Assembly: GCF_009759665.1 (NCBI RefSeq)
Contig: NZ_WQNE01000043.1
Coordinates: forward strand, 1 to 50,571
DNA length: 50,571 nt
DNA from: Bradyrhizobium cajani
Lineage (GTDB): Bacteria; Pseudomonadota; Alphaproteobacteria; Rhizobiales; Xanthobacteraceae
Reading direction: 5' to 3'
The position numbers and the translations under genes are program-made. The notes beneath the pieces were generated by a model. The model did not search any database. It was not told where the DNA came from and was given only the letters and a program-made list of their open reading frames with translations. Below, piece after piece: positions 26,101 through 32,887 of the stretch (its first letter is position 1; each line of letters starts with the position of its first letter).

Positions 26101-26693
26101 TTGGCGTAGGCGATATCGATCAGCCCGCTCTCGATGCGCCGCTCCTTCTCGGTATTGTGGCGCTGCAATTCGATGTAGAGGCGGTCGCCGAACAGGTTGG
26201 CCAGACGCTCGCAGCGCGTGGCCGCAAGCTCGGCATGGCCGGCGGCAAGCGCCAGCGAGATCGGCCCGTCCGGGCCGCCGGTGAGCGCGATCAGGCCCTC
26301 GGTCTCGCCTTCGAGCCAGTCGAACTTGATGTGGGAGGCGTGGGTGTCGGGCGTCTCCAGGAACGCCCGCGAGTTCAGCCGCATTAGGCTGCGATAGCCG
26401 CGCTCCTGCGCCGCCAGCAGCACCACGCGCGACGGCAGGAGCGCGTTGCGCGCATTGGGATCCTGGTCGCCGAAATCGATCGCGAGTTCGCAGCCGACGA
26501 TCGGCTGGATGCCGGAACCCGCCATCTTGTCGGAGAACTCGAGCGCACCGAACATGTTGTCGGTGTCGGTCAGCGCCAGAGCCGGCTGATGGTCCTTCTT
26601 GGCAAGCTCGGCGAGCTTGCCGATCTTGATCGAGCCCTTGAGCAGCGAATAGGCCGAGTGAACGTGAAGGTGGACAAATCCGGCGCTCGGCAT
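23190..26693 (-). CDS. dnaE: DNA polymerase III alpha subunit
   Basis: DnaE is the catalytic subunit of the chromosomal replicase. The 1167-residue protein has an N-terminal PHP domain (FVHLHVHSAYSLL at residues 6-18), the catalytic aspartates in PDFDIDFCQDRRGEVI at about 408-423, the tandem GRGSGAGSLVAW and YRPGPM motifs, and a C-terminal OB-fold region ending in VVDVQQL. Length fits the replicative DnaE1, not the shorter error-prone DnaE2. The ATG at 26693 is where similarity begins. It lies 180 bases downstream of the SOS-box microprotein gene in the same direction. Confidence 0.95.
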   Translation of the reverse strand: MPSAGFVHLHVHSAYSLLKGSIKIGKLAELAKKDHQPALALTDTDNMFGALEFSDKMAGSGIQPIVGCELAIDFGDQDPNARNALLPSRVVLLAAQERGYRSLMRLNSRAFLETPDTHASHIKFDWLEGETEGLIALTGGPDGPISLALAAGHAELAATRCERLANLFGDRLYIELQRHNTEKERRIESGLIDIAYAKGLPLVATNEPYFAATDDYEAHDALLCIAGGRLIAETDREQLTPDHRFKTRAEMALLFADIPEALASTVEIAERCSFRPMTRKPILPFFTVGAAASSDAAAVEAAELKRQAEEGLANRLRVHGLSQGTTEEDYNKRLAFELDVIMRMKYAGYFLIVSDFIKWAKSQGIPVGPGRGSGAGSLVAWALTITDLDPIKFGLLFERFLNPERVSMPDFDIDFCQDRRGEVIKYVQERYGRDQVAQIITFGTLQARGVLRDVGRVLQMPYGQVDKLTKLVPQNPAAPVTLAAAIESEPKLQAFRDEDPVVARAFDIAQRLEGLTRHASTHAAGIVIGDRPLSELVPMYRDPKSDMPVTQFNMKWVEPAGLVKFDFLGLKTLTVLDVACKLLKPRDIHVDLATLPIDDAESYQMLARGEVVGVFQVESQGMRRALVDMRPDRFEDIIALVALYRPGPMANIPTYCARKHGDEEPEYLHPVLEPILKETFGVIIYQEQVMQIAQVMSGYSLGDADLLRRAMGKKIRAEMDKQRDIFVAGAVKNGVPKGQAETIFELLAKFADYGFNKSHAAAYALVSYHTAYMKAHYPVEFIAASMTLDLNNTDKLSEFRSEAQRLGIKVEPPNINRSGATFEVGEKTIYYALAALKGVGIQAIDQIIAERTKNGLFTSLADFAARVSPRAINKRIIESLAAAGAFDTLEPNRARVFAGADSILAACQRAHEAATIGQNDMFGSSADAPTIMLPQVEPWLPAERLRREYDAIGFFLSGHPLDDYATVLKRLRVQSWAEFSRAVKTGATAGKVAATVVSRMERRTKTGNKMGIMGLSDPTGHFEAVLFSEGLAQYRDVLEPGAAVLLQLGAELQGEDVRARVLHAEPLDDAAAKTQKGLRIFLRDTKPLESIAKRLAGPEMASANGAAPKIGSPATAPRSNGDGEVSLVMMLDLETEVEMKLPGRFKVSPQIAGAIKAVAGVVDVQQL

Positions 26694-26873
26694 GATCGCG
26701 TGACGGCCTCTTGCAGATGAGATGGAGCGGTCGCCCGCTCCTGGGGTATCCACCCGCCCGGCCGACTCGCCTCACAATGGTGGGGCGTCACTGCGCCGGA
26801 GTCCACGCCGGAGCGGCCGATCGGACGCGTCGTCCCGCTTTTCCCCAACCAGGCCTGCCCTGTTGCCGCAGAA

Positions 26874-26972
26874 TCAGAGCTGCGGGATCACTTGCGCCCA
26901 GATCGCGATCATCCCGACGAACAGCGTGATCGACGCCAGTGCGGCGGCTTCTTCCACGAAAATCCTGAACAT
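26874..26972 (-). CDS. 32-residue single-helix membrane protein (SidA-like SOS candidate)
   Basis: A short open frame of 33 codons encodes MFRIFVEEAA, then a hydrophobic run of about 20 residues (LASITLFVGMIAIWAQVI), then PQL. The ATG at 26972 has a GGAG site six bases upstream; an in-frame ATG four codons earlier (26984) has none. Upstream are a promoter-like -35 and a perfect alphaproteobacterial LexA box. A one-helix microprotein under LexA control, placed upstream of dnaE in the rpsB/bamA neighbourhood, matches SidA of Caulobacter, the SOS-induced inhibitor of FtsW-dependent division. Orthology is inference; I could not align the sequences. Confidence 0.72.
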   Translation of the reverse strand: MFRIFVEEAAALASITLFVGMIAIWAQVIPQL

Positions 26973-27004
26973 GGCTTGCTCCATCGCTAGAACGTATGAA
27001 GAAC

Positions 27005-27033
27005 ATTGTTCTCATTTCGTTCACGGGAGTCAA
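27005..27033 (-). promoter_or_regulatory. LexA (SOS) box overlapping a promoter
   Basis: GTTC-N7-GTTC (27008-27022), the alphaproteobacterial LexA consensus, overlaps a - strand promoter candidate: TTGACT (27028-27033), 17-base spacer, AACAAT (27005-27010). LexA bound here would cover the spacer and -10 element. The unit driven is the microprotein gene at 26874-26972 and possibly dnaE beyond it. The upstream porin terminator isolates this promoter. Confidence 0.75.
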
Positions 27034-27084
27034 GCGTGGCCAGCGATCTCGCGACGCGATGGTTAACTCGCTGAATTCACGCAA

Positions 27085-27117
27085 TAAAAAAGCCCCGGCC
27101 GAAGGCCGGGGCTTTCG
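27085..27117 (-). terminator. Intrinsic terminator of the outer-membrane barrel gene
   Basis: AGCCCCGGCC (27091-27100) and GGCCGGGGCT (27104-27113) form a 10-bp GC-rich stem with a tight loop, followed on the - strand by TTTTTT. It lies about 30 bases after the porin-like gene. Confidence 0.9.
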
Positions 27118-27144
27118 ATAACCGGTCGCAAAGAGCGATCGGTA

Positions 27145-27864
27145 TCAGTAACGGCCGATCATCGGGCCGCCGAACTTGTAGTTCAGGCGGACGAGGCCCA
27201 TGTCGACGTCCTGACGGATGCGCTCGGTGCCGGCGAAACCAGCAAAAGCGACATCCTTGTCGGCCAGGAAGATGTGGTTGTACTCGACGCCAACCGACCA
27301 GTTCGGCGCGAAGCCGTACTCGAGGCCGGCACCGACGGTGCCACCCCAACGGGTGTCGCTGGTCGACGCGAGCAGCCCGCCGCCGAGGCCATAGATCTCG
27401 TACTTGTCGCTGACCACGGCCGCGCCGCCCTTCACGTAGACGAGGACGTTGTTCCAGGCATAACCGATCTGGCCGGTGATCAGGCCGAACGCATCCATCT
27501 TCGTGCGGTTGCGAGTGGCGAACAGCGCGCTGAGATTGTCGCCGGAGAAGTCGGCCCAGTTGCCCTGGCCTTCCACGCCGAACACCCACTGGCCCGACTG
27601 CCAGCGATAGCCGATCTGGCCACCGACCGTACCGCCGGTCGCATCGTGCGAGCCTTCGCGACCAACGCCAACGAAATCCCAGGTCGCGTGCGACGAACCA
27701 CCGCCGCCGTTGATGCCGATGTAGAAGCCGCTCCAGTCGTAGATCGCGGCGACCATCGCGGGCGCCTTGGTGTAGGGCCGCGCGGCGAGGTCAGCAGCCA
27801 GCGCCGGCGCAGCCGCGCTGAGCGCGACAAGGCTCACAGCTGCAAGCAACAAATTCTTCTTCAT
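27145..27864 (-). CDS. Outer-membrane beta-barrel protein, Omp25/RopB-like
   Basis: A 239-residue outer-membrane protein with a clear signal peptide (MKKNLLLAAVSLVALSAAAPALA, cut before ADLAARPY). Then comes the family opening (YDWSGFYIGINGGGG) and about eight predicted strands alternating polar and aromatic residues, ending in LNYKFGGPMIGRY. These small barrels are abundant structural surface proteins in Rhizobiales; they are not general porins. Strong monocistronic signals fit high expression: its own terminator, and an isolated upstream region with a 14-bp palindrome. Confidence 0.88.
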   Translation of the reverse strand: MKKNLLLAAVSLVALSAAAPALAADLAARPYTKAPAMVAAIYDWSGFYIGINGGGGSSHATWDFVGVGREGSHDATGGTVGGQIGYRWQSGQWVFGVEGQGNWADFSGDNLSALFATRNRTKMDAFGLITGQIGYAWNNVLVYVKGGAAVVSDKYEIYGLGGGLLASTSDTRWGGTVGAGLEYGFAPNWSVGVEYNHIFLADKDVAFAGFAGTERIRQDVDMGLVRLNYKFGGPMIGRY

Positions 27865-28118
27865 TTGATTCCCGTTCCAGTTTCGTCGTAAGGCCCCCGG
27901 GCCGTCTAGCCGTCATAGCAGCGATCGACGGAATTGCTGTAACCTCGACGCAACAGTCGGCTCCAAAGGCCCGCGCTTCATTAATGAAGGTTTACCAGAG
28001 CGCGCTGGAAGCCCTTTGAAACAAGAGTTTTCCTGAAATCCAATGTCGACTTGCGGACATATGTTGCATGCACGCGGAACCGACGTCGCGTGCACGATTG
28101 CGTGATTGAAGTCTTGAG
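27865..28118. other. Intergenic region upstream of the barrel gene
   Basis: No convincing gene is seen here. The stretch should hold the promoter of the barrel gene. It contains a perfect 14-bp palindrome, CTTCATTAATGAAG (27976-27989), about 110 bases upstream of the start, a possible operator. No clear -35/-10 pair stands out. Confidence 0.4.
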
Positions 28119-28328
28119 ATGTGTGGAGGAATTGTCTTCCCCATTGTCGCCATATTTGCGCTCGCATTCGCCACATTTGCACTCGCGCTCATCGTTTGCC
28201 TGACCGGCGATTGGATCACCAGCGCGTCGATCACGAGTTCCCGTCGATCTGGACGGGCCCCGATGTGGTCCGGTCTGCGCGAAGAAGCATCAGCGCCAGG
28301 AACGCTGAAACCGAGGCCAGCGCGCTGA
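28119..28328 (+). CDS. Doubtful small membrane protein
   Basis: An open frame of 69 codons starts with a hydrophobic helix (IVFPIVAIFALAFATFALAL), then becomes Arg/Pro-rich. Its last 98 bases overlap the 3' end of the MFS gene on the other strand, so the C-terminal part is probably not under selection. There is no strong ribosome-binding site. It could be a genuine one-helix protein or chance; I do not recognise it. Confidence 0.25.
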   Translation: MCGGIVFPIVAIFALAFATFALALIVCLTGDWITSASITSSRRSGRAPMWSGLREEASAPGTLKPRPAR

Positions 28329-29446
28329 CCCAGAGCGCGCCGCTGCCGACATGTTCCACCATCAGCCCCAACGCCAGCGGTGCGGCAGCACCTGTTGCGC
28401 GGGACGGAAGCGAAATCATGCCCACGCGCTTTCCAAATCCGACGGATCCAAACAGCGCCAACGGCAGGGTGCCGCGCGATCGTGATGATCCCATTGCCCG
28501 CTCCGTACAGGATCGCGAAAACCGGCGAGAACAAGGCCCCTCCCGCCACCAGCGTGATGACGCCAATGGGATTCATCAGCATGGCCAGCCTTGCGGACAG
28601 GAGCGGATGGAACCGGCCGAGCCATCCTGCCTCCAGCAGACGTGCACCGACCTGGACGGGTCCGACCAACGTTCCTGCGAGCAAGGCCTGCGTCGGCGTT
28701 GCGCCGAAAGCGATCAGCATGGTTGGCAGAATCGCCGAAATTCCCGAGCTGACGAAGCTTGCTGCCGAGAAGATGTAAGCCAGTACGACCATCGCGAAGG
28801 TCTCGCTCTGGCGCCCGGAGCGTTGGCTCGTCCCTACACCCGAGTGAGAGCCCTGCTCTATCGGCGCGGCGCGCGGCAGCAAGAGATTTAGCGGCAGCGC
28901 CAGGCCGATATGGATCGCCGCCCAGACCTCGCAGGCCGCACGCCAGCCATATTCGGACGCGAGCCAGCTCGTGAGCGGCCAGCCGAGCGTGCTGGCGAAG
29001 CCGGCAATCAATGTGATGCCGGTGATCGATTTTCGCGCGCCGGTGCCGTAGATGCGCGCAAGCGTCGCAAAGGCCGCTTCATACAGACCCATCCCCATGC
29101 CGATCCCGAGCAGCACCCACGCCGCGATCAGCACGGCAGCGCCGTGCGCAACGGACAGTGTCAGCAGGCCGGCAGCGAAGACGACGTTAGAGATCGCGAG
29201 CAGACCACGCCCGCCAAACTTGTCGATGGCCTGACCGACGCGTGGCCCAAGAAGCCCGGAGACGACGAGCGCGCCCGACAGCGCCGCGAACACATAGGTC
29301 GTCGCAACGTCGAGATCGCGCGCAATCGGCGCGGCTAGAATGGCAGGAAGATAATAGCTCGATGCCCATGCGATGGTTTGCGTGGTGCCGAGCGCGAGGA
29401 TGACGGCCAGCGGACCCGCAGCTCGTCCCGCAAGTGTTCGCGTCAT
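28231..29446 (-). pseudogene. MFS transporter of the arsenic module, frameshifted
   Basis: A major facilitator protein of about 405 residues if repaired, starting MTRTLAGRAAGPLAV at 29446, overlapping the stop of the flavoprotein gene by four bases. Eleven to twelve helices are visible, with the GPRVGQAIDKFGGR loop typical of MFS. Near 28472-28477 the frame breaks in a GCGCG run. Before it the protein reads NGIITIAR, and after it the family-like continuation GTLPLALFGSVGFGKRVGM is found only in another frame, running to the stop at 28231. Two bases appear lost. Either the gene is disrupted or this is a sequence error. Context suggests export of arsenite or an organoarsenical (ArsK-like is a guess). 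Confidence 0.75.
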
Positions 29447-30819
29447 GAACAACCGCAGCCCGAAGCGCCTGCCTTCCGCGCCGTCTCGTCGGCGGCGCAG
29501 CAGGCGGACGGCTCTTCCTTCGCCGGCCCACCGCAACAGCCCGATGCGATCGACGACTCCAGGCCTCCGCGGGTGCAGACGCCCGTCTCCGGAAGCACGA
29601 GTTCGACTCGTGCCGCGGCCTCCTTGTCGCCCGCGATGTCGGCGGCGATCGACCGCACCTGCTCATAGCCGGTCACCATGAGGAAGGTCGGCGCACGGCC
29701 GTACGATTTCATGCCCGCGATGTAGAAGCCCGGCTCATCATGCGCGAGCTCGCGCGCGCCGTGGGGACGAACCGTCCCGCAACTATGCTCGTTGGGATCG
29801 ATGAGCGGCGCCAGCGCGACGGGTGCGTCAATGGCCGGGTCGAGCCGCAGCCGCAGCTCGGACAGGAACGACAGGTCCGGGCGGAAACCGGTCGCGACGA
29901 TCAATTCGTCCGCTGTCACGCTTCGCGCGCCGCAGCAGGCGCCGGCTGCAATGCGCAGACGACCGTCCGCGTCCGACAGCTGCGTAACGCCGAATTCGGC
30001 TTCCATCCGTATCCGTCCGGCGGCCAGAAGTGCGGCGAAGACGGTTCCCAATTCGCCGCGTGCGGCAAGCTTGTCATTGCGGCCACCGCCAAAGGCCTTC
30101 GCGGGATCGGAACCGCGCAAGAGCCACACGGGCTGCGTGCCCGGGACCTCGTCGGAGAGATGCACGAGATCGATGAGCGTGCCCACCGCGGAGTGGCCGG
30201 CGCCGAGCACGGCCACCGTCTTGCCCGCATATCTGGCGCGATCGACGCCCCTCACATCCGGCATGCCGTAGGCGACGCGGTCGGCGCACCCTACTTCGCC
30301 TATGGCTGGCAATCCATTGCTGCCGGCGGGATTGGGGCTGAACCAGGTGCCGGAGGCATCGATGACGGCGTCGGCGCGCAGCACCTCGGGGCCCCTGCCA
30401 TTCTGATAGCGGATTTCGAACGGGGCCCGTTGCCGCCCTTTCGTCCTCGCCTTGTCGAGGCCGGCACGGCTGATCGCCGTCACGCGGCTGGACGTGCGGA
30501 TCGTCTCGCGGAGCGGCGTTCGCGTCGCAAGCGGCTCGATGTATCGGTCGATCAGTTCGCCACCGGTCGGATAGGACTGCGGGTCGGGCGAATTCCATCC
30601 GGTCGGCTCGAGCAGGCGCGCAGCTGCGCGGTCGACGTTGTATTCCCAGGGCGAAAAGAGCTGGACCTGTTGCCACTGGCGCACCGCGTGCCCCGCTTCG
30701 GGGCCCGCCTCCAGCACGACCGGCGACATCCCGCGTTCCAGGACGTGTGCGGCCGCCGCGAGGCCGACGGGGCCGGCCCCGATGATGGCGATCGTCTTGT
30801 TACCGTCCATTTGGCTCAT
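29443..30819 (-). CDS. FAD/NAD(P)-dependent oxidoreductase with Cys-rich tail, ArsO-like
   Basis: A 458-residue flavoprotein of the flavin-monooxygenase-like group. The FAD-binding GAGPVG is at residues 14-19, and a second nucleotide-binding motif (VLGAGHSAVGT) follows near 205. The last 35 residues are unusual: cysteine pairs at 428/429 and 440/441, and 455/457 (GCGCS end), which could bind trivalent arsenic. A good AAGGAT site precedes the ATG at 30819. It lies downstream of arsR on the same strand and is coupled to the MFS gene, like ArsO-type proteins in arsenic operons. The exact substrate is unknown. Confidence 0.8.
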   Translation of the reverse strand: MSQMDGNKTIAIIGAGPVGLAAAAHVLERGMSPVVLEAGPEAGHAVRQWQQVQLFSPWEYNVDRAAARLLEPTGWNSPDPQSYPTGGELIDRYIEPLATRTPLRETIRTSSRVTAISRAGLDKARTKGRQRAPFEIRYQNGRGPEVLRADAVIDASGTWFSPNPAGSNGLPAIGEVGCADRVAYGMPDVRGVDRARYAGKTVAVLGAGHSAVGTLIDLVHLSDEVPGTQPVWLLRGSDPAKAFGGGRNDKLAARGELGTVFAALLAAGRIRMEAEFGVTQLSDADGRLRIAAGACCGARSVTADELIVATGFRPDLSFLSELRLRLDPAIDAPVALAPLIDPNEHSCGTVRPHGARELAHDEPGFYIAGMKSYGRAPTFLMVTGYEQVRSIAADIAGDKEAAARVELVLPETGVCTRGGLESSIASGCCGGPAKEEPSACCAADETARKAGASGCGCS

Positions 30820-30858
30820 CCGATCCTTCTAGAATCATCGAATAATTGGGCAAATCGA

Positions 30859-31176
30859 TCAGGCCGCCGTCGCGGCGTCCTTGCATTCGCTCTCGTCCGC
30901 ACAGCATTCGGCCACCAGAAAATCGACCAGGCCCTGCATGGCATCGTAGTTCGCGTGGCAGATCAGCGTCGTGGATTCGCGGACCTGACTGACAAGCCCG
31001 ACCGAAACCAGGGTCTTGATGTGATGGGAGAGCGTTGACGCCGGGATCTTCAGCTTCACCTGAAGGCGGCCAACGGGCATGCCCGGGCGCCCTGCCCGGA
31101 CCAGCGCCCGGTAAATCTGAAGCCGCGTCCGGTTCCCCAAAGCTTCCAAACGTGCCGTTGCGTCATCGATCTTCAT
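30859..31176 (-). CDS. arsR: ArsR-family transcriptional regulator (first)
   Basis: A 105-residue winged-helix repressor: ALGNRTRLQIYRALV opening helices, recognition helix around STLSHHIKTL, and cysteines at 73, 91, 92 and 98 (AECCADESEC) able to bind As(III). The ATG at 31176 starts at the family boundary; another ATG at 31200 would add eight residues but has its AGGAAGG sequence too close to serve it. The gene is divergent from the second arsR and heads the flavoprotein-MFS arm. Confidence 0.88.
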   Translation of the reverse strand: MKIDDATARLEALGNRTRLQIYRALVRAGRPGMPVGRLQVKLKIPASTLSHHIKTLVSVGLVSQVRESTTLICHANYDAMQGLVDFLVAECCADESECKDAATAA

Positions 31177-31216
31177 GATCGGTACGGTGCGCGCCTTCAT
31201 CCTTCCTGTCAAACCA

Positions 31217-31238
31217 TATTTCCAGAATATTCGAAATA
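31217..31238. promoter_or_regulatory. Putative ArsR operator, leftward arm
   Basis: TATTTC (31217-31222), ten bases, GAAATA (31233-31238), with a GAATATTC palindrome in the centre (31225-31232). It lies 41 bases upstream of the first arsR start, where a repressor would block transcription of the leftward arm. Confidence 0.5.
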
Positions 31239-31290
31239 AGGATTCGAATTCACGAGGCGCCCGCATTGCGGATTGACGCCGCCGCAATAC

Positions 31291-31314
31291 TTCCATAAGT
31301 CTGGATATATGGAA
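31291..31314. promoter_or_regulatory. Putative ArsR operator over the second arsR start
   Basis: A perfect 7-bp inverted repeat, TTCCATA (31291-31297) and TATGGAA (31308-31314), spaced by ten bases, includes the start codon of the second arsR. The same ten-base spacing as the leftward operator suggests related regulators. A TTGACG element lies 12 bases upstream. Confidence 0.5.
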
Positions 31315-31671
31315 ACAGAAGAAGCCGTCCTGGCGCTCGCCGCCCTGTCCCAATCCACCCGTCTGGAGGCGTTCCGGACGCTGGTGCGGTACGAGCCTGA
31401 CGGCCTCGCGGCGGGCGAACTCGCGCGTCAGCTCGAGGTTCCCCAGAACACGCTCTCGGCACATCTGTCGATCTTGACCCGCGCGGGCCTCGTAAGCTCA
31501 GAGCGCCGCAGCCGCTCGATCATCTATCGCGCCAACCTCGGCGAATTCCGCGACGTCGCGGTTTTCCTGCTTCGGGATTGCTGCGGCGGGCGGCCGGAAG
31601 TCTGCGCGCCGGTCGTCGAAAGCCTGCAATCCTGCTGCTCTCCAAAACGAAAGGAGCGAGGCCATGTCTGA
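31309..31671 (+). CDS. arsR: ArsR-family transcriptional regulator (second)
   Basis: A 120-residue winged-helix regulator with ALSQSTRLEAFRTLV and NTLSAHLSILTRAGLV (recognition helix), and cysteines at 91, 92, 99, 109 and 110 (RDCCGGRPEVC, SCC). The C-terminal cysteine layout differs from the first arsR, so the two probably sense metalloids through different sites. The ATG at 31309 lies inside a perfect inverted repeat. The 3' end overlaps aqpS by eight bases. Confidence 0.88.
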   Translation: METEEAVLALAALSQSTRLEAFRTLVRYEPDGLAAGELARQLEVPQNTLSAHLSILTRAGLVSSERRSRSIIYRANLGEFRDVAVFLLRDCCGGRPEVCAPVVESLQSCCSPKRKERGHV

Positions 31672-32428
31672 TCGGACGTACACGCAGCTCCGAAGGCGCA
31701 GCTCACCCAGCGCCGAAGGCCGGCTGATCGACACGTTCGATCTGTCCCGGCGCCTTGCGGCCGAAGCGCTTGGCACGGGCATTCTCGTCGCCACCGTAGT
31801 CGGCTCAGGCATCATGGCGGAGACCCTGACCAGGGATGTCGCCCTGGCACTGCTCTGCAATACCTTGCCGACCGGCGCCATCCTGGTCGTCCTGATCACC
31901 GTGCTCGGGCCGATCTCCGGCGCGCACTTCAACCCTGCGGTGACCATGGTCTTCACCGGCAAGCGCGAGCTGCCGGTGAACGAGGCCGCGCTCTACGTGG
32001 TCGCGCAGATCGCCGGCGGCATCGCCGGAACGATGGCCGCGCATCTGATGTTCGGATTGCCGCTGCTCGATGTCTCGATGAAGGTTCGGACCGGAGGCGC
32101 ACAATGGTTTGCCGAAGCCGTCGCGGCCTTCGGACTGGTCGCTACGATTCTGGCCGGGATCCGCTTTCAACGGACGGCTGTTCCCTGGCTGGTGGGCCTC
32201 TACATTACGGCGGCCTACTGGTTCACGGCCTCCACCTCCTTTGCCAATCCGGCCGTGGCGATCGCAAGGTCCCTGACGAACACGTTCGCAGGCATCCGCC
32301 CCGTTGACTTGCCCGGTTTCATCCTCGCAGAGCTCTGCGGAGCGCTTGCCGGCATGCTGCTGATGAGCTGGCTGCTCGGACGCCCGCAGGCGCGCGGCCC
32401 GATCCCAATTGCGGAGACAACCCGATGA
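31664..32428 (+). CDS. aqpS: Aquaglyceroporin-like arsenic channel AqpS
   Basis: A 254-residue MIP-family channel with six helices and two NPA half-helices, HFNPAVT (Asn90) and FANPAVAIAR (Asn195). In water channels an Arg follows the second NPA; here the residue is Val, as I recall for AqpS of Sinorhizobium meliloti. That change widens the filter for As(OH)3 or methylarsenicals. Position between arsR and arsC is the known rhizobial arrangement, in which arsenate is reduced by ArsC and arsenite leaves through AqpS. Translation is coupled at both ends. Confidence 0.88.
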   Translation: MSDRTYTQLRRRSSPSAEGRLIDTFDLSRRLAAEALGTGILVATVVGSGIMAETLTRDVALALLCNTLPTGAILVVLITVLGPISGAHFNPAVTMVFTGKRELPVNEAALYVVAQIAGGIAGTMAAHLMFGLPLLDVSMKVRTGGAQWFAEAVAAFGLVATILAGIRFQRTAVPWLVGLYITAAYWFTASTSFANPAVAIARSLTNTFAGIRPVDLPGFILAELCGALAGMLLMSWLLGRPQARGPIPIAETTR

Positions 32429-32826
32429 GCGTCACGATCTATCACAACCCGGCATGCGGAACGTCGCGGAATACGCTTGCGATGATCCGGCAGAGCGGTG
32501 TCGAGCCTGATGTCATCGAGTATCTCAAGACGCCGCCATCACGCGAGCGGCTCAAGGAGCTGATCGCGGCGCTGGGCATTCCGGTCCGCGCATTGCTGCG
32601 CGAGAAGGGAACCCCATACAAGGAGCTCGGCCTCGACGACCCCGGGCTGACCGACGACCAGCTGCTCGACGCCATGATGGCGCATCCCATTCTCATCAAC
32701 CGACCGATCGTGGTGACACCAAAGGGCACGCGCTTGTGCCGGCCGTCGGAAGCCGTCATCGATCTCCTCGATGGTCCCGTCGGTCGGTTCGTGAAGGAAG
32801 ACGGCGAAGTGGTCGAGGCCCGGTAG
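32425..32826 (+). CDS. arsC: Arsenate reductase, glutaredoxin type
   Basis: ArsC reduces arsenate to arsenite with glutathione and glutaredoxin. The 133-residue protein has HNPACGTSRN with catalytic Cys11 and the NRPIVVTPKGTRLCRP segment carrying the conserved arginines. Length is normal. Its start overlaps the aqpS stop (ATGA). It is the last gene of the + arm and converges on the XRE regulator, 61 bases away. Confidence 0.93.
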   Translation: MSVTIYHNPACGTSRNTLAMIRQSGVEPDVIEYLKTPPSRERLKELIAALGIPVRALLREKGTPYKELGLDDPGLTDDQLLDAMMAHPILINRPIVVTPKGTRLCRPSEAVIDLLDGPVGRFVKEDGEVVEAR

Positions 32827-32887
32827 GCTTGCCGTTGCGTTCTGCCCATTTGGCTCCTGAGACGCCTGATCGAGCAACGTTCGACCG

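Noticed and set aside
23961..26387. Long + strand frame of 808 codons across dnaE
   Set aside because: Antisense of dnaE, which has all expected motifs.
26984..26984. Earlier ATG for the SOS microprotein (36 residues)
   Set aside because: No ribosome-binding site precedes it, whereas the ATG at 26972 has GGAG at the right distance.
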